Shown here piece after piece: positions 26,314 through 35,201 of a stretch of DNA of 64,000 nt (positions are counted from its first letter, which is position 1; each line of letters starts with the position of its first letter). The stretch spans positions 4,836,001 to 4,900,000 of the forward strand of contig NZ_CP124750.1 of NCBI RefSeq assembly GCF_029962605.1. The letters run 5' to 3'. The stretch is from Serratia sarumanii. GTDB taxonomy: Bacteria > Pseudomonadota > Gammaproteobacteria > Enterobacterales > Enterobacteriaceae. The notes below the pieces were generated by a model. It saw nothing but the letters and a program-made list of their open reading frames with translations. It searched no databases and was not told the origin of the DNA. A program made the position numbers and the translations under genes.

Positions 26314-28308
26314 ATGCCCGCAGACCAAGGCCCTGAGCTTCTTAACGCCCACTTCGGCACCCAAAGCCCCCACTGGCGGCTGGCGTTTGACAGCAATGCC
26401 CTGGAGCTGTCCGCCGTTAAAGGCAAAGCCCACGTCGCGGTGGCGCTCAGCGCCATGGAAGCGGCGAAAATCCGTCGCCTGACCGGCGTCACCGCCAGCC
26501 TGGAGCTGACCATTACGCTAGCCGGTGCACCGCTGCATCTGCATCTGGTCGGGCGCCGCGTCAACAACCTCGAATGGGCGGGCACCGCTTCCGCCTTCAG
26601 CGACACCCAATCTGTGGCGCGCGACCTGGTGCACGGCCTCTCCTTCGCCGAGCAGGTGGTGTCCGAAGCCAACTCGGTGATCGTGATCGTCGATCAACAC
26701 GGCCGCATTCAGCGTTTCAACCGGCTGAGCGAGGAGTATACCGGGCTGCACGAACACGAGGTGATCGGCAAAAACGTTTTCCAGCTGTTTATGAGCCCGG
26801 AAGAAGCCGCCGCTTCGCGGCGCAACATCGCCGGCTTCTTCCGCAACGGTTCGTCCTATGAGGTGGAACGCTGGGTAAAGACGGTCAAGGGCGAACGGCT
26901 GTTCCTGTTCCGCAATAAGTTCGTGCACAGCGGCAGCGGCAAAAACGAAGTCTTTCTGATCTGCTCCGGTACCGACATCACCGAAGAACGCCGGGCGCAG
27001 GAGCGGCTGCGGGTGCTGGCCAACACCGATCTCATCACCGGCCTGCCGAACCGTAACGCCATCCAGGACAAGATCAATCACGCCATCGCCACGCGCGGCG
27101 AAGAGAGTTTCGGCCTGGTGTACCTCGATCTGGACAACTTCAAAAAGGTCAACGACGCCTACGGCCATATGTTCGGCGATCGGCTGCTGGTCGAGGTCGC
27201 GCTGGCGATCCTCGGCTGCCTGGGCCCGGACCAGGTGCTCGCCCGCCTCGGCGGCGACGAATTCCTGGTGCTGGCACCGCAAGCCGATCGCGAGCGCCTG
27301 CAAACGCTGGCGCAGCGCATCATCGACAGGCTGAAAACCCCTTTCCGCATCGGCCTGATTGAGGTGTATACCGGCTGTTCGATCGGCATCGCGCTGTGCC
27401 CGGAGCACGGCAACGATCTCGACAGCCTGATCCGCAGCGCCGATACCGCCATGTACGTCGCCAAGGAGCACGGCAAACGTACCTATACCGTCTTCTCGCC
27501 GGAGATGAATAAACGCGTCGCCGAATACATGTGGCTGGACACCAATCTGCGCAAAGGGCTGGAGCAAAATCAGCTGGTGCTGTATTACCAGCCGAAAATC
27601 GACGCGCGCAGCGGTGAAGTGCACAGCGTGGAAGCGCTGGTGCGCTGGGATTCGCCGGAGCGCGGCCTGATCCCGCCGCTGCAGTTCATTTCCTACGCCG
27701 AGGAGTCCGGCCTGATCGGCCCGCTCGGCCAATGGGTGCTGCAGACCGCCGCCGGGCAGGCGGCGCAGTGGCAAGAACAGGGCTTAAATCTGCGGGTGGC
27801 GGTCAACCTCTCTGCCCGTCAGCTGGCCGATGACAGCATCGTCAACGACCTGCTCGGGGTGCTGCGCCGTCACCGCATGGCCCCCTGTCTGCTGGACTTC
27901 GAGTTGACCGAAAGCAGTCTGATTGAAGACGAGAACCGCGCGCGCGCGTTGATCACCCGGCTGCGCGAACTGGGCGCGCAGGTGCATCTCGACGACTTCG
28001 GCACCGGCTATTCGTCGCTGGCGCAGCTGGCGCGCATTCCTCTGGACGCCATCAAGCTGGATAAAAGCTTCGTGCGCGGGGTGAATTTCAACCCGGTATC
28101 GCAATCGTTGGTGCGCGCGATCGTTGCGGCGGCGGAGGCGTTGGCGTTCCGGGTGATCGCCGAAGGGGTGGAGACCGAGAGCGAAAACCACTTCCTCGAC
28201 GAGGTCGGCGTGGACGAAAAACAGGGCTTTCTGTTTGCGCGGCCAATGCTCCCGGAACAGCTGGAGCATTGGCTGCAGTCCTATCGCCCGCGCTCACCCT
28301 CCGCATGA
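26314..28308 (+). CDS. rpfR: RpfR/PdeR-type PAS-GGDEF-EAL cyclic-di-GMP protein
   Basis: A 664-residue sensor and turnover enzyme of cyclic-di-GMP. The N-terminal ~95 residues (FGTQSPHWRL and RLTGVTASLEL) match the RpfF-interaction domain of RpfR and the same region of E. coli PdeR/YciR. PAS spans about 110-225, GGDEF is intact at 313-317 and EAL at 440-442, with DDFGTGYSSLAQL (560-572) and AEGVETE also present. The arginine of the RxxD inhibitory site before GGDEF is replaced (LGPD). In Burkholderia and some enterobacteria RpfR binds the fatty-acid signal BDSF through PAS and switches to phosphodiesterase activity. The adjacent convergent rpfF-like gene supports this identity over plain PdeR. 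Confidence 0.85.
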   Translation: MPADQGPELLNAHFGTQSPHWRLAFDSNALELSAVKGKAHVAVALSAMEAAKIRRLTGVTASLELTITLAGAPLHLHLVGRRVNNLEWAGTASAFSDTQSVARDLVHGLSFAEQVVSEANSVIVIVDQHGRIQRFNRLSEEYTGLHEHEVIGKNVFQLFMSPEEAAASRRNIAGFFRNGSSYEVERWVKTVKGERLFLFRNKFVHSGSGKNEVFLICSGTDITEERRAQERLRVLANTDLITGLPNRNAIQDKINHAIATRGEESFGLVYLDLDNFKKVNDAYGHMFGDRLLVEVALAILGCLGPDQVLARLGGDEFLVLAPQADRERLQTLAQRIIDRLKTPFRIGLIEVYTGCSIGIALCPEHGNDLDSLIRSADTAMYVAKEHGKRTYTVFSPEMNKRVAEYMWLDTNLRKGLEQNQLVLYYQPKIDARSGEVHSVEALVRWDSPERGLIPPLQFISYAEESGLIGPLGQWVLQTAAGQAAQWQEQGLNLRVAVNLSARQLADDSIVNDLLGVLRRHRMAPCLLDFELTESSLIEDENRARALITRLRELGAQVHLDDFGTGYSSLAQLARIPLDAIKLDKSFVRGVNFNPVSQSLVRAIVAAAEALAFRVIAEGVETESENHFLDEVGVDEKQGFLFARPMLPEQLEHWLQSYRPRSPSA

Positions 28309-28324
28309 GGCGGGCGCGTTAAGG

Positions 28325-29191
28325 TTAGCCGGCACGACGCAGGTTCAGGGTATGGCGATCCTGCAACATCACCAGCCGCTCGATGTAGGCGCGGTCTTTT
28401 TCCTCAATGGTAAAGGCCGAGTGCACCCAATCTTCGGTAATGTCCATCAGCTCGGAGCGCGTCAGCTGCAACACGCGCTGACGCGCCCGCAGCATGGCGC
28501 GCATGCCGTTGAGCTTCGGCCGAATGGTATCGATAAAGGTGCGCGTCGCCATGTAGGCGTCGCCGGGCTGGAACAGCTGATCCACCAGCCCGCGGCTCTC
28601 GAACCACTCTGCGGTATGCGACTCGCCGCCCCAAATCAGCTCCTCGGCCAAGCGCATGCCCGCCTTGCGCGCCACCAGCGAGTAACCGCCCATACCGGGA
28701 AACAGATTGAACGCGATCTCCGGAAACCCCATGCGCGCATTGTTCTGCGCCAGCACGAAATGGTGCGCCAACGCCGCTTCAAAGCCGCCCCCCAGCGCGC
28801 TGCCTTCGACCATCGCAATGCTGACCGCGCCGGTGTCGAAACCGCGAGCCGCCGCATGCACGCAGTCGATGCAGGCGCGCGCGTAGGCCATCATCGCCTC
28901 GCGCTTGCGGTTTTTGATCGCGTCGGCGAAGAACTGCAGATCGCCGCCGACGTTGAACATGTTCGGCACCAGCGAGCCGGTGACCCAGAAATCGAACCGC
29001 AGCGAAGATTCCTTCGCCGCCTGCGCCAGCGTCATGATGTCTTCGATCAGCGCCTGGTTGAAGCAGGGGCGCGGCGCGGCGCGCAGCAGCATCCACATGA
29101 TGTGCCGCCCCTCTTCATAGTAGGCGGACAGCTGCGACAGATTGCCCGCTTCGGTAAACGGGCGGCAGGTGGGGTGATTAAGCAATTTCAT
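28325..29191 (-). CDS. rpfF: RpfF-type diffusible signal factor (BDSF) synthase
   Basis: Crotonase-fold enzyme of 288 residues. In this family RpfF removes acyl groups from acyl-ACP and dehydrates 3-hydroxyacyl-ACP to a cis-2-unsaturated fatty-acid signal. The two catalytic glutamates are present with the family spacing of 20: E138 in LGGGFEAAL and E158 in MGFPEIAFNLFPGMGGY. The FNLFPGMG stretch distinguishes RpfF from ordinary enoyl-CoA hydratases. A GGAAGG lies before the ATG. It converges on the RpfR-type gene with a 16-bp gap. It could still be an enoyl-CoA hydratase of other use, but the pairing with RpfR makes signal synthesis the best call. Confidence 0.85.
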   Translation of the reverse strand: MKLLNHPTCRPFTEAGNLSQLSAYYEEGRHIMWMLLRAAPRPCFNQALIEDIMTLAQAAKESSLRFDFWVTGSLVPNMFNVGGDLQFFADAIKNRKREAMMAYARACIDCVHAAARGFDTGAVSIAMVEGSALGGGFEAALAHHFVLAQNNARMGFPEIAFNLFPGMGGYSLVARKAGMRLAEELIWGGESHTAEWFESRGLVDQLFQPGDAYMATRTFIDTIRPKLNGMRAMLRARQRVLQLTRSELMDITEDWVHSAFTIEEKDRAYIERLVMLQDRHTLNLRRAG

Positions 29192-29532
29192 AAGACCTTC
29201 CAGTTTTTCTGTTGATGACGGATGAGACCGTTCCAGCCCCTACGGCTGCAGCGGAGCGGCGAGCGGCAAAGCGCAACGCCACATCATGAGTAAACGCTTT
29301 CTCGCCGACGAAACAGATAAAAATTGGAGGTAGGAAAGTGAAAAAAACCGAGGCGCCACGGGGTTTTCATAGGAATTTTACCTATCTGCCCCTCCCCGGC
29401 ATTTCATGCCGGGCGCTAACGCGCTAAGCTCGGAAAATGACCGTTTACCGCCCCGGCGCTCAAAACGCCGCGGGGCTTTGGCTATAATCAATGCTGAAAC
29501 ATGTCGTTTAACGTTAAGGAAATCGTGAAGTA
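29192..29532. other. 341-bp divergent intergenic region rpfF/yhjD
   Basis: It contains the rpfF promoter area (AT-rich, 29290-29350) and, 48 bp before yhjD, a TGGCTATAAT extended -10-like element (29479-29488). No gene or RNA was recognised. Confidence 0.5.
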
Positions 29533-30552
29533 ATGCCTACAGGACCAGACCAGGAACGCCGCCAGCCCGCACAAGACACGCCGCCGAAGCCGCTTATCGC
29601 CATCAAGACCGGCCATGAGACCCTCGACCGCCGCATCGGTGGTTTTTCACGTCTGATTGAACGCATCAAAGCCTGGCCGAGCGTGGCGCACCTGCTGCGC
29701 GCGGCCGAACGCTTTAACGATCGGCTGGGTAGCCAGTTCGGCGCCGCCATCACCTATTTTTCATTCCTCTCGCTGATCCCGATCCTGATGGTGTCGTTTG
29801 CCGCCGCCGGCTTCGTGCTGGCCTCCAATCCGGATCTGCTGGCCCGCTTGATCAACCGGATCGTCGGCAGCATCAGCGATCCGACGCTGGCCAGCACGCT
29901 GAAGAACACCGTCAATACCGCCATTCAGCAGCGCACCACCGTGGGGTTGACCGGCCTGGCGCTGGCGCTCTATTCCGGCATCAGCTGGATGGGCAATCTG
30001 CGCGAGGCGATCCGCGCGCAGTCGCGCGATGTCTGGGAGCGCAATCCGCAGGATCAGGAGAAAATCTACTTCAAATACACCCGCGACTTCATCTCGCTGA
30101 CCGGCCTGGTGGTCGCGCTGATTATCACGCTGTCGCTGACCTCGGTCGCCGGGTCGGCGCAGGCGGCGATCGTCAACGCGCTGGGGCTGGACGGCATCGA
30201 ATGGCTGCGGCCGGCGCTGACGACGATCGCGCTGTCGATCTCGATCTTCGCCAACTATCTGCTGTTCCTGTGGATTTTCTGGATGCTGCCGCGCCACAAA
30301 CCGAAGAAAAAAGCGCTGCTGCGCGGCACCTTGCTCGCCGCCATCGGCTTTGAGGTGATCAAGTTCGTGATGACCATGACGCTGCCGCAGGTGGCGAAGT
30401 CGCCTTCCGGCGCGGCCTTCGGATCGGTGATCGGGCTGATGGCGTTCTTCTACTTCTTCGCTCGTTTGACGCTGTTTTGCGCCGCCTGGATCGCCACCGC
30501 CGACTACAAAGGCGACAAAGCGTTGCCGGAACGCGAGCCGCCAGCGCGCTGA
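29533..30552 (+). CDS. yhjD: inner-membrane protein YhjD (YihY/BrkB family)
   Basis: A 339-residue membrane protein of the YihY/virulence-factor-BrkB family. A hydrophilic N-terminal extension (about residues 1-70) distinguishes YhjD from YihY. About six membrane segments follow (about 76-100, 140-160, 180-210, 225-260 and 275-320). The conserved entry FGAAITYFSFLSLIPILMV begins at residue 72. E. coli YhjD is almost the same length and has the same downstream neighbour (yhjE). A point mutation in E. coli YhjD is known to bypass the need for Kdo on lipid A, suggesting a role linked to lipid transport; the real substrate is not known. Confidence 0.9.
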   Translation: MPTGPDQERRQPAQDTPPKPLIAIKTGHETLDRRIGGFSRLIERIKAWPSVAHLLRAAERFNDRLGSQFGAAITYFSFLSLIPILMVSFAAAGFVLASNPDLLARLINRIVGSISDPTLASTLKNTVNTAIQQRTTVGLTGLALALYSGISWMGNLREAIRAQSRDVWERNPQDQEKIYFKYTRDFISLTGLVVALIITLSLTSVAGSAQAAIVNALGLDGIEWLRPALTTIALSISIFANYLLFLWIFWMLPRHKPKKKALLRGTLLAAIGFEVIKFVMTMTLPQVAKSPSGAAFGSVIGLMAFFYFFARLTLFCAAWIATADYKGDKALPEREPPAR

Positions 30553-30880
30553 AGCCATGCAATCGTGCCGGTGTTATCGCACACACCGGCAGGTTCATCT
30601 GGTTAACAGCCAAAAAACCAGTCAATACATCTGAATCGCGCGGTGCGCCATCCGAAAAACCAGCATAACAAACTGCCCAGTCACTTTTCTTTGCCGTTTT
30701 TACAGCCATTCCCTCTGCGCGAACTCCATTTCTCAACGTTTAACGCTGCAGAAAAGAAGCCCGGTAAAACATTAGTCTTTTTAACCGGTTAGGAGCGGCG
30801 TTGCCCAAAGCTCCCGCGTTGAAAAGGCCGCATGCTGTCACTAAGATGGATTTTTACCCCCTCTAACGATAAGAAATATT
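30553..30880. other. 328-bp intergenic region yhjD/yhjE
   Basis: No gene seen. The yhjE start at 30881 is preceded by AACGATAAGAAAT with a weak ribosome-binding site. No strong terminator was found for yhjD. Confidence 0.5.
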
Positions 30881-32203
30881 ATGCAAGCCACCATCGCACC
30901 CCCACTCGACGCCGACGAGGCGTCCACACCGGTGAACTCCCGCGGGAAAGTCATCGTCGCCTCGCTGGTCGGCACCGCCATCGAGTTCTTCGACTTCTAC
31001 ATCTACGCCACCGCCGCGGTGATCGTGTTCCCGCACATCTTCTTCCCGCAGGGCGACCCGACCACCGCGACGCTGCAGTCGCTGGCCACCTTCGCCGTCG
31101 CCTTTGTCGCGCGCCCTATCGGCTCTGCGCTGTTCGGCCACTTCGGCGATCGGGTAGGGCGCAAGGTCACGCTGGTCGCCTCGCTGCTGACCATGGGGAT
31201 TTCCACCGTGCTGATCGGCCTGCTGCCAAGCTATGAAACCATCGGCATCTTCGCCCCTATCCTGCTGGCGCTGGCGCGCTTTGGGCAGGGCCTGGGGCTG
31301 GGCGGCGAATGGGGCGGCGCCGCCCTGCTGGCGACGGAGAACGCGCCGGCCAAAAAGCGCGCGCTGTACGGCTCCTTCCCGCAGTTGGGCGCGCCGATCG
31401 GCTTCTTCTTCGCCAACGGCACCTTCCTGCTGCTCTCCTGGCTGCTGAGCGACCAGCAGTTTATGGATTGGGGCTGGCGCGTGCCGTTCATCCTCTCCGC
31501 GGCGCTGGTGCTGATCGGCCTGTACGTTCGGGTATCGCTGCATGAAACGCCGGTGTTCGCCAAAGTGGCCAAGGCCGGCAAACAGGTGAAAGTGCCGCTC
31601 GGCACGCTGCTGAGCAAGCATCTGAAAGCCACTATCCTCGGCACCTTCATCATGCTGGCGACCTACACGCTGTTTTATCTGATGACGGTGTATTCGATGA
31701 CCTACGGCACCGCGCCGCAGCCGCTGGGCCTCGGCTACTCCCGCAACAGCTTCCTGTGGATGCTGATGGTGGCGGTGATCGGCTTCGGCGTGATGGTGCC
31801 GATCGCCGGCCTGCTGGCGGATGCGTTCGGCCGCCGCAAGACCATGATCGCCATTACCCTGCTGATGATCGGCTTCGCGTTCCTGTTCCCGCCCCTGCTG
31901 GGTTCCGGCAATCAGGCGCTGGTGATGGGCTTCCTGCTGTGCGGCCTGAGCATCATGGGGCTGACCTTTGGCCCGATGGGCGCGCTGCTGCCGGAGCTGT
32001 TCCCGACCGAAGTGCGCTATACCGGCGCGTCGTTCTCCTACAACGTCGCGTCGATCCTCGGCGCGTCCGTGGCGCCTTATATCGCCACCTGGCTGGCGGC
32101 CCACTACGGGCTGTTCTACGTCGGCATGTACCTGGCGGCGATGGCCGGGTTGACGCTGCTGGCCCTGCTGTTGATGAAAGAAACCCGCCACCGGTCGCTG
32201 TGA
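30881..32203 (+). CDS. yhjE: MFS metabolite:proton symporter YhjE
   Basis: A 440-residue 12-TM major facilitator of the metabolite:H+ symporter family (like ShiA and KgtP). It begins with a short cytoplasmic tail, then VGTAIEFFDFYIYATAA. The family motif between TM2 and TM3 is GHFGDRVGRK (about residues 87-96). Later come RFGQGLGLGGEWGGA and the second GLLADAFGRRK copy. Length and position (between yhjD and yhjG) match E. coli YhjE. Substrate is unknown; related carriers take organic acids. Confidence 0.9.
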   Translation: MQATIAPPLDADEASTPVNSRGKVIVASLVGTAIEFFDFYIYATAAVIVFPHIFFPQGDPTTATLQSLATFAVAFVARPIGSALFGHFGDRVGRKVTLVASLLTMGISTVLIGLLPSYETIGIFAPILLALARFGQGLGLGGEWGGAALLATENAPAKKRALYGSFPQLGAPIGFFFANGTFLLLSWLLSDQQFMDWGWRVPFILSAALVLIGLYVRVSLHETPVFAKVAKAGKQVKVPLGTLLSKHLKATILGTFIMLATYTLFYLMTVYSMTYGTAPQPLGLGYSRNSFLWMLMVAVIGFGVMVPIAGLLADAFGRRKTMIAITLLMIGFAFLFPPLLGSGNQALVMGFLLCGLSIMGLTFGPMGALLPELFPTEVRYTGASFSYNVASILGASVAPYIATWLAAHYGLFYVGMYLAAMAGLTLLALLLMKETRHRSL

Positions 32204-32303
32204 TCCCCTGCGGCCCTCTCACTGCGGGGGCCGCACGCGTTGTTCGTTTACTGTCATAAAACCGGGCTATGCTGGATGTTTCTCTCGGTAACAGGATCGG
32301 CCG

Positions 32304-33071
32304 ATGTCTCTGCGTCGTGGGGTATTTGTCTGCGTTGCGCTGCTGGCGGCTCTCGCCATCGCGCTCTATTACGGGTTGAAGCCTGATCATCCCGATGCGC
32401 TGTGGCGCATCGTCAGCCAGCAATGTCTGCCCAATCAGCAAGCGCATGACAACCCGGCGCCCTGCACGCAGGTAGATGTGCCGGCCGGCTTCGTGGTGTT
32501 TAAAGATCGCAACGGGCCGCTGCAATACCTGCTGATGCCCAGCGCCAAAATCACCGGGATAGAAAGCCCGGCGGTGCTGGACGCCACTACGCCGAATTTC
32601 TTCGCCCAGGCCTGGCGCGCGCGCCACGTGATGGCGGAACACTATGGCAAACCGATCGACGATGGCGATATTTCACTGGCGATCAACTCGGAATATGGCC
32701 GCACGCAAAACCAGCTGCACATTCATATCTCCTGCCTGCTGCCGGCGGTAAAACAGCGGCTGGCGCAGATCGGCCCCGATTTTATCGATCAATGGCAACC
32801 GTTGCCCGGCGGCCTGTTGGGGCATGACTATCTGGGGCGGCGGGTGACCCCCGCCGAACTGGAACAACAGGGCGCCTTCCGCCTGTTGGCTTCCGGCCTG
32901 CCGCGCGCCGAAAGGCGCATGGGCAGCTTCGGCCTGGCGATGACCGCGCTGCCGGACGGCGATTTCCTGCTGCTGGCGACCGAGCGCAGCCTGCTGCCGT
33001 TTACCCTGGCCTCGGCGGAAGAGATCCAGGATCACGACTGCCGGCTACTCACGCCGCCGCCGCACGCCTGA
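32304..33071 (+). CDS. cdh: CDP-diacylglycerol diphosphatase
   Basis: Membrane-anchored pyrophosphatase that hydrolyses CDP-diacylglycerol to phosphatidate and CMP, 255 residues. One N-terminal membrane anchor (about residues 5-24) is followed by a soluble domain. The family signature LQYLLMPSAKITGIESPAVL lies near 73-92. The active-site strand NQLHIHISCL (His-x-His) places it in the HIT-like superfamily. Its stop abuts the last base of convergent yhjG. In E. coli cdh is elsewhere on the chromosome, so here it interrupts the yhjE-yhjG order. Confidence 0.93.
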   Translation: MSLRRGVFVCVALLAALAIALYYGLKPDHPDALWRIVSQQCLPNQQAHDNPAPCTQVDVPAGFVVFKDRNGPLQYLLMPSAKITGIESPAVLDATTPNFFAQAWRARHVMAEHYGKPIDDGDISLAINSEYGRTQNQLHIHISCLLPAVKQRLAQIGPDFIDQWQPLPGGLLGHDYLGRRVTPAELEQQGAFRLLASGLPRAERRMGSFGLAMTALPDGDFLLLATERSLLPFTLASAEEIQDHDCRLLTPPPHA

Positions 33072-35111
33072 CTATTTTTTGCCTTTCATCTCCCGCAGGA
33101 TCTGCCCGCACTGGTTCTCCTCGCCGCCTTCACTGGGTGAAACCAGCGCCAGCAGCGCCGCCGCCGGCGTCAGCACCGCCCCCAACGCCACCGCCGCCGC
33201 ACCGCGCGCGATCAGCGGCCCGGCTTTCACCCCGGCGTCGGGGTGCTTGAAGGTGCCTTTCACGTACAGCGGCGAGCGCAGGGTCAGCACGCGCATCCCC
33301 TTGCTTTCCGGATCGATGGACAAATCCAGCCGTTCGGTGGAGAGGTTGGTGTTGCCGGTGATGTTGATCACCGCGTTCTCGGTGTCGAACACGAACAGCC
33401 GCGGCGCGGCGACGCCGCTGCGGATGCCGACGTCCGCCGCGGCGCAATTGATGCCCACCACGTCGTCGCCGAACAGCTGCGCCACCAGATAGTTGCCGAC
33501 GTTCAGGCCGAGGATCTCCATCAGGCTACGGCTGATCACCCCGTTATTGATCAACAGGCGCAGGTCGCCGTTGCTGGTCGCCAGCAGCTCGGCCACCGAA
33601 TTGCCGCTGCCCGTCAGCCTGGCGTCGCCGTTCATCTGCCCGAGGCTGCGCTTCATCGCCGCCACGTTCGGCAACAGCTGTTTGAGCTGGAGTTTGCGCG
33701 CATGCATATCCACCTGGCCGCGCATCGGCTTTTTGCCGCCGTCGAGGCGCACCACGGCGTTCAGGCTGCCGCCCGCCATGCCGAAGCGCAGCGGATCCAG
33801 GCGCAGTTCGCCATTGTTCAGCTTCAGATGCGTGGCCAAATCGCTCAGCGGCAAATCGCTGCCGCGTTCGATACGCGCGGCGGCAAACTTCACGTCCGCA
33901 TCCATCTTGCGCCAGCTTTGCGTATCGAACTGTTCGACCGGCAGCACCTTATCCGCCGGCTGGCGGCTCTTCTCGCCGCGCCCGGCTTTGGCGGCGTTGG
34001 AGTCCGCGCCGATCAGCGGCGCCAGATCCGCCAACCTCAGCTGCCGGGAGCTCACCGCGCCGCTCAGCGTCGGCCGCGGCTTACCGGCAACGTATTTCAA
34101 ATCGCCGTGAATGTCGCTGTCACCGATTTTGCCGTCGAATTTCTGATATTCGAACACGGCGCCGCCCGGCTGATGCAGGCGGGCAATCAGATGGCCATCG
34201 GTCGCATACGGCGGCGTGTTCGGCAGCAGCACGCCGGTCAAGCCATAGAGATTACCCAGGCTTTCGCCGGAAAATTTCAGCTGCACGTCCAGCCCGCCGA
34301 GGTTCAGCGGATCGGTCAAGGTGCCCGCCACCGCCACACGGGTGCTGCCGGAGCGCACGTCGGCCTGCAGCGGGAACGGCAGATCGGCGCTCTGCAGCGA
34401 CAGCATGCCGCCAATCTTGCCGCTGCCGCTCAGCGGCTCGCCGTTGTATTTGCCCTTGACCTGCCAACCGAAGACGTAGTCAGGAGTGGCGGCCTTGCCG
34501 CTGCTCTGTTTGCCGGTCACTTCACTGAACGGCAGCGGTTTGCCGAGCGGATCGATGACGGCGCGGAAGTCCGCCTTCAGCGTGGCGTCTTTAAAGGCGA
34601 TCTGCCCCTTGTCGAACACGATGTCGTGAACGGTGAACGACCAGTCGGAAGGCGGTTGCTGCGGATCCTGGCCAGCGGCCAGGTCAAACGTCCAGTTGTT
34701 GTCGCCGTTGGCCAGGCGTTGCAACGACGCATTCGGCTGCTTGAGCCAAATGCGCGGGATCAGCAGTTCTTTCTTCAGCAACGCCAGCGGTGCGATGCTG
34801 GCGTCGACGCGCTGCAGCGTCACCATGCTGTCGCCGGGCATGTTTTTCGGGTTACCCAGCCACACGTCTTCGGCGTGAATATGCGGCCAGGGCACCCAGG
34901 CGCGCCAGCCGCCCTCATCCCGGTTACGCGACCAGTCGACGCCCAGATCGCCGCGGATGGCGAACGGCCGCCGCAGTTCGGCCGACACTTTGTCGTTGAT
35001 GGTGGGCTTGAGTCGATTCCAGTCGAAGGTAGCGATGAAGATCGCCAGCGCGGCGATCGCCAGCAGCACAATGCCGCCCAGCCAGCTGAAAACCTTTCCT
35101 GTTCTTGTCAT
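33072..35111 (-). CDS. yhjG: AsmA-family protein YhjG
   Basis: A 679-residue AsmA-like protein anchored in the inner membrane by residues about 8-28 (VFSWLGGIVLLAIAALAIFI). The rest is periplasmic. The N-terminal AsmA domain includes DWNRLKPTINDKVSAEL and a RRPFAIRGDLGVDW strand; the C-terminal AsmA_2 part contains NVAAMKRSLGQMNGDARLTG. Larger members of this superfamily form lipid-transport bridges between the membranes; whether YhjG does so is not established. Size and position beside pdeH match E. coli. The gene abuts cdh tail to tail. Confidence 0.9.
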   Translation of the reverse strand: MTRTGKVFSWLGGIVLLAIAALAIFIATFDWNRLKPTINDKVSAELRRPFAIRGDLGVDWSRNRDEGGWRAWVPWPHIHAEDVWLGNPKNMPGDSMVTLQRVDASIAPLALLKKELLIPRIWLKQPNASLQRLANGDNNWTFDLAAGQDPQQPPSDWSFTVHDIVFDKGQIAFKDATLKADFRAVIDPLGKPLPFSEVTGKQSSGKAATPDYVFGWQVKGKYNGEPLSGSGKIGGMLSLQSADLPFPLQADVRSGSTRVAVAGTLTDPLNLGGLDVQLKFSGESLGNLYGLTGVLLPNTPPYATDGHLIARLHQPGGAVFEYQKFDGKIGDSDIHGDLKYVAGKPRPTLSGAVSSRQLRLADLAPLIGADSNAAKAGRGEKSRQPADKVLPVEQFDTQSWRKMDADVKFAAARIERGSDLPLSDLATHLKLNNGELRLDPLRFGMAGGSLNAVVRLDGGKKPMRGQVDMHARKLQLKQLLPNVAAMKRSLGQMNGDARLTGSGNSVAELLATSNGDLRLLINNGVISRSLMEILGLNVGNYLVAQLFGDDVVGINCAAADVGIRSGVAAPRLFVFDTENAVINITGNTNLSTERLDLSIDPESKGMRVLTLRSPLYVKGTFKHPDAGVKAGPLIARGAAAVALGAVLTPAAALLALVSPSEGGEENQCGQILREMKGKK

Positions 35112-35201
35112 AGGGCTCCCTCAGCACATAAACCGGGCTGCCGAATGAAAGGAAAAGGAATGAGCAGCCCCGTTTAAGATTAGCTGAGGATAGGCCGGAG
35201 T

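Noticed and set aside
28285-28320. Terminator hairpin between rpfR and rpfF
   Set aside because: GC-rich complementary bases (GCCCGC/GCGGGC) occur but with a long loop and no T-run; too weak to list.
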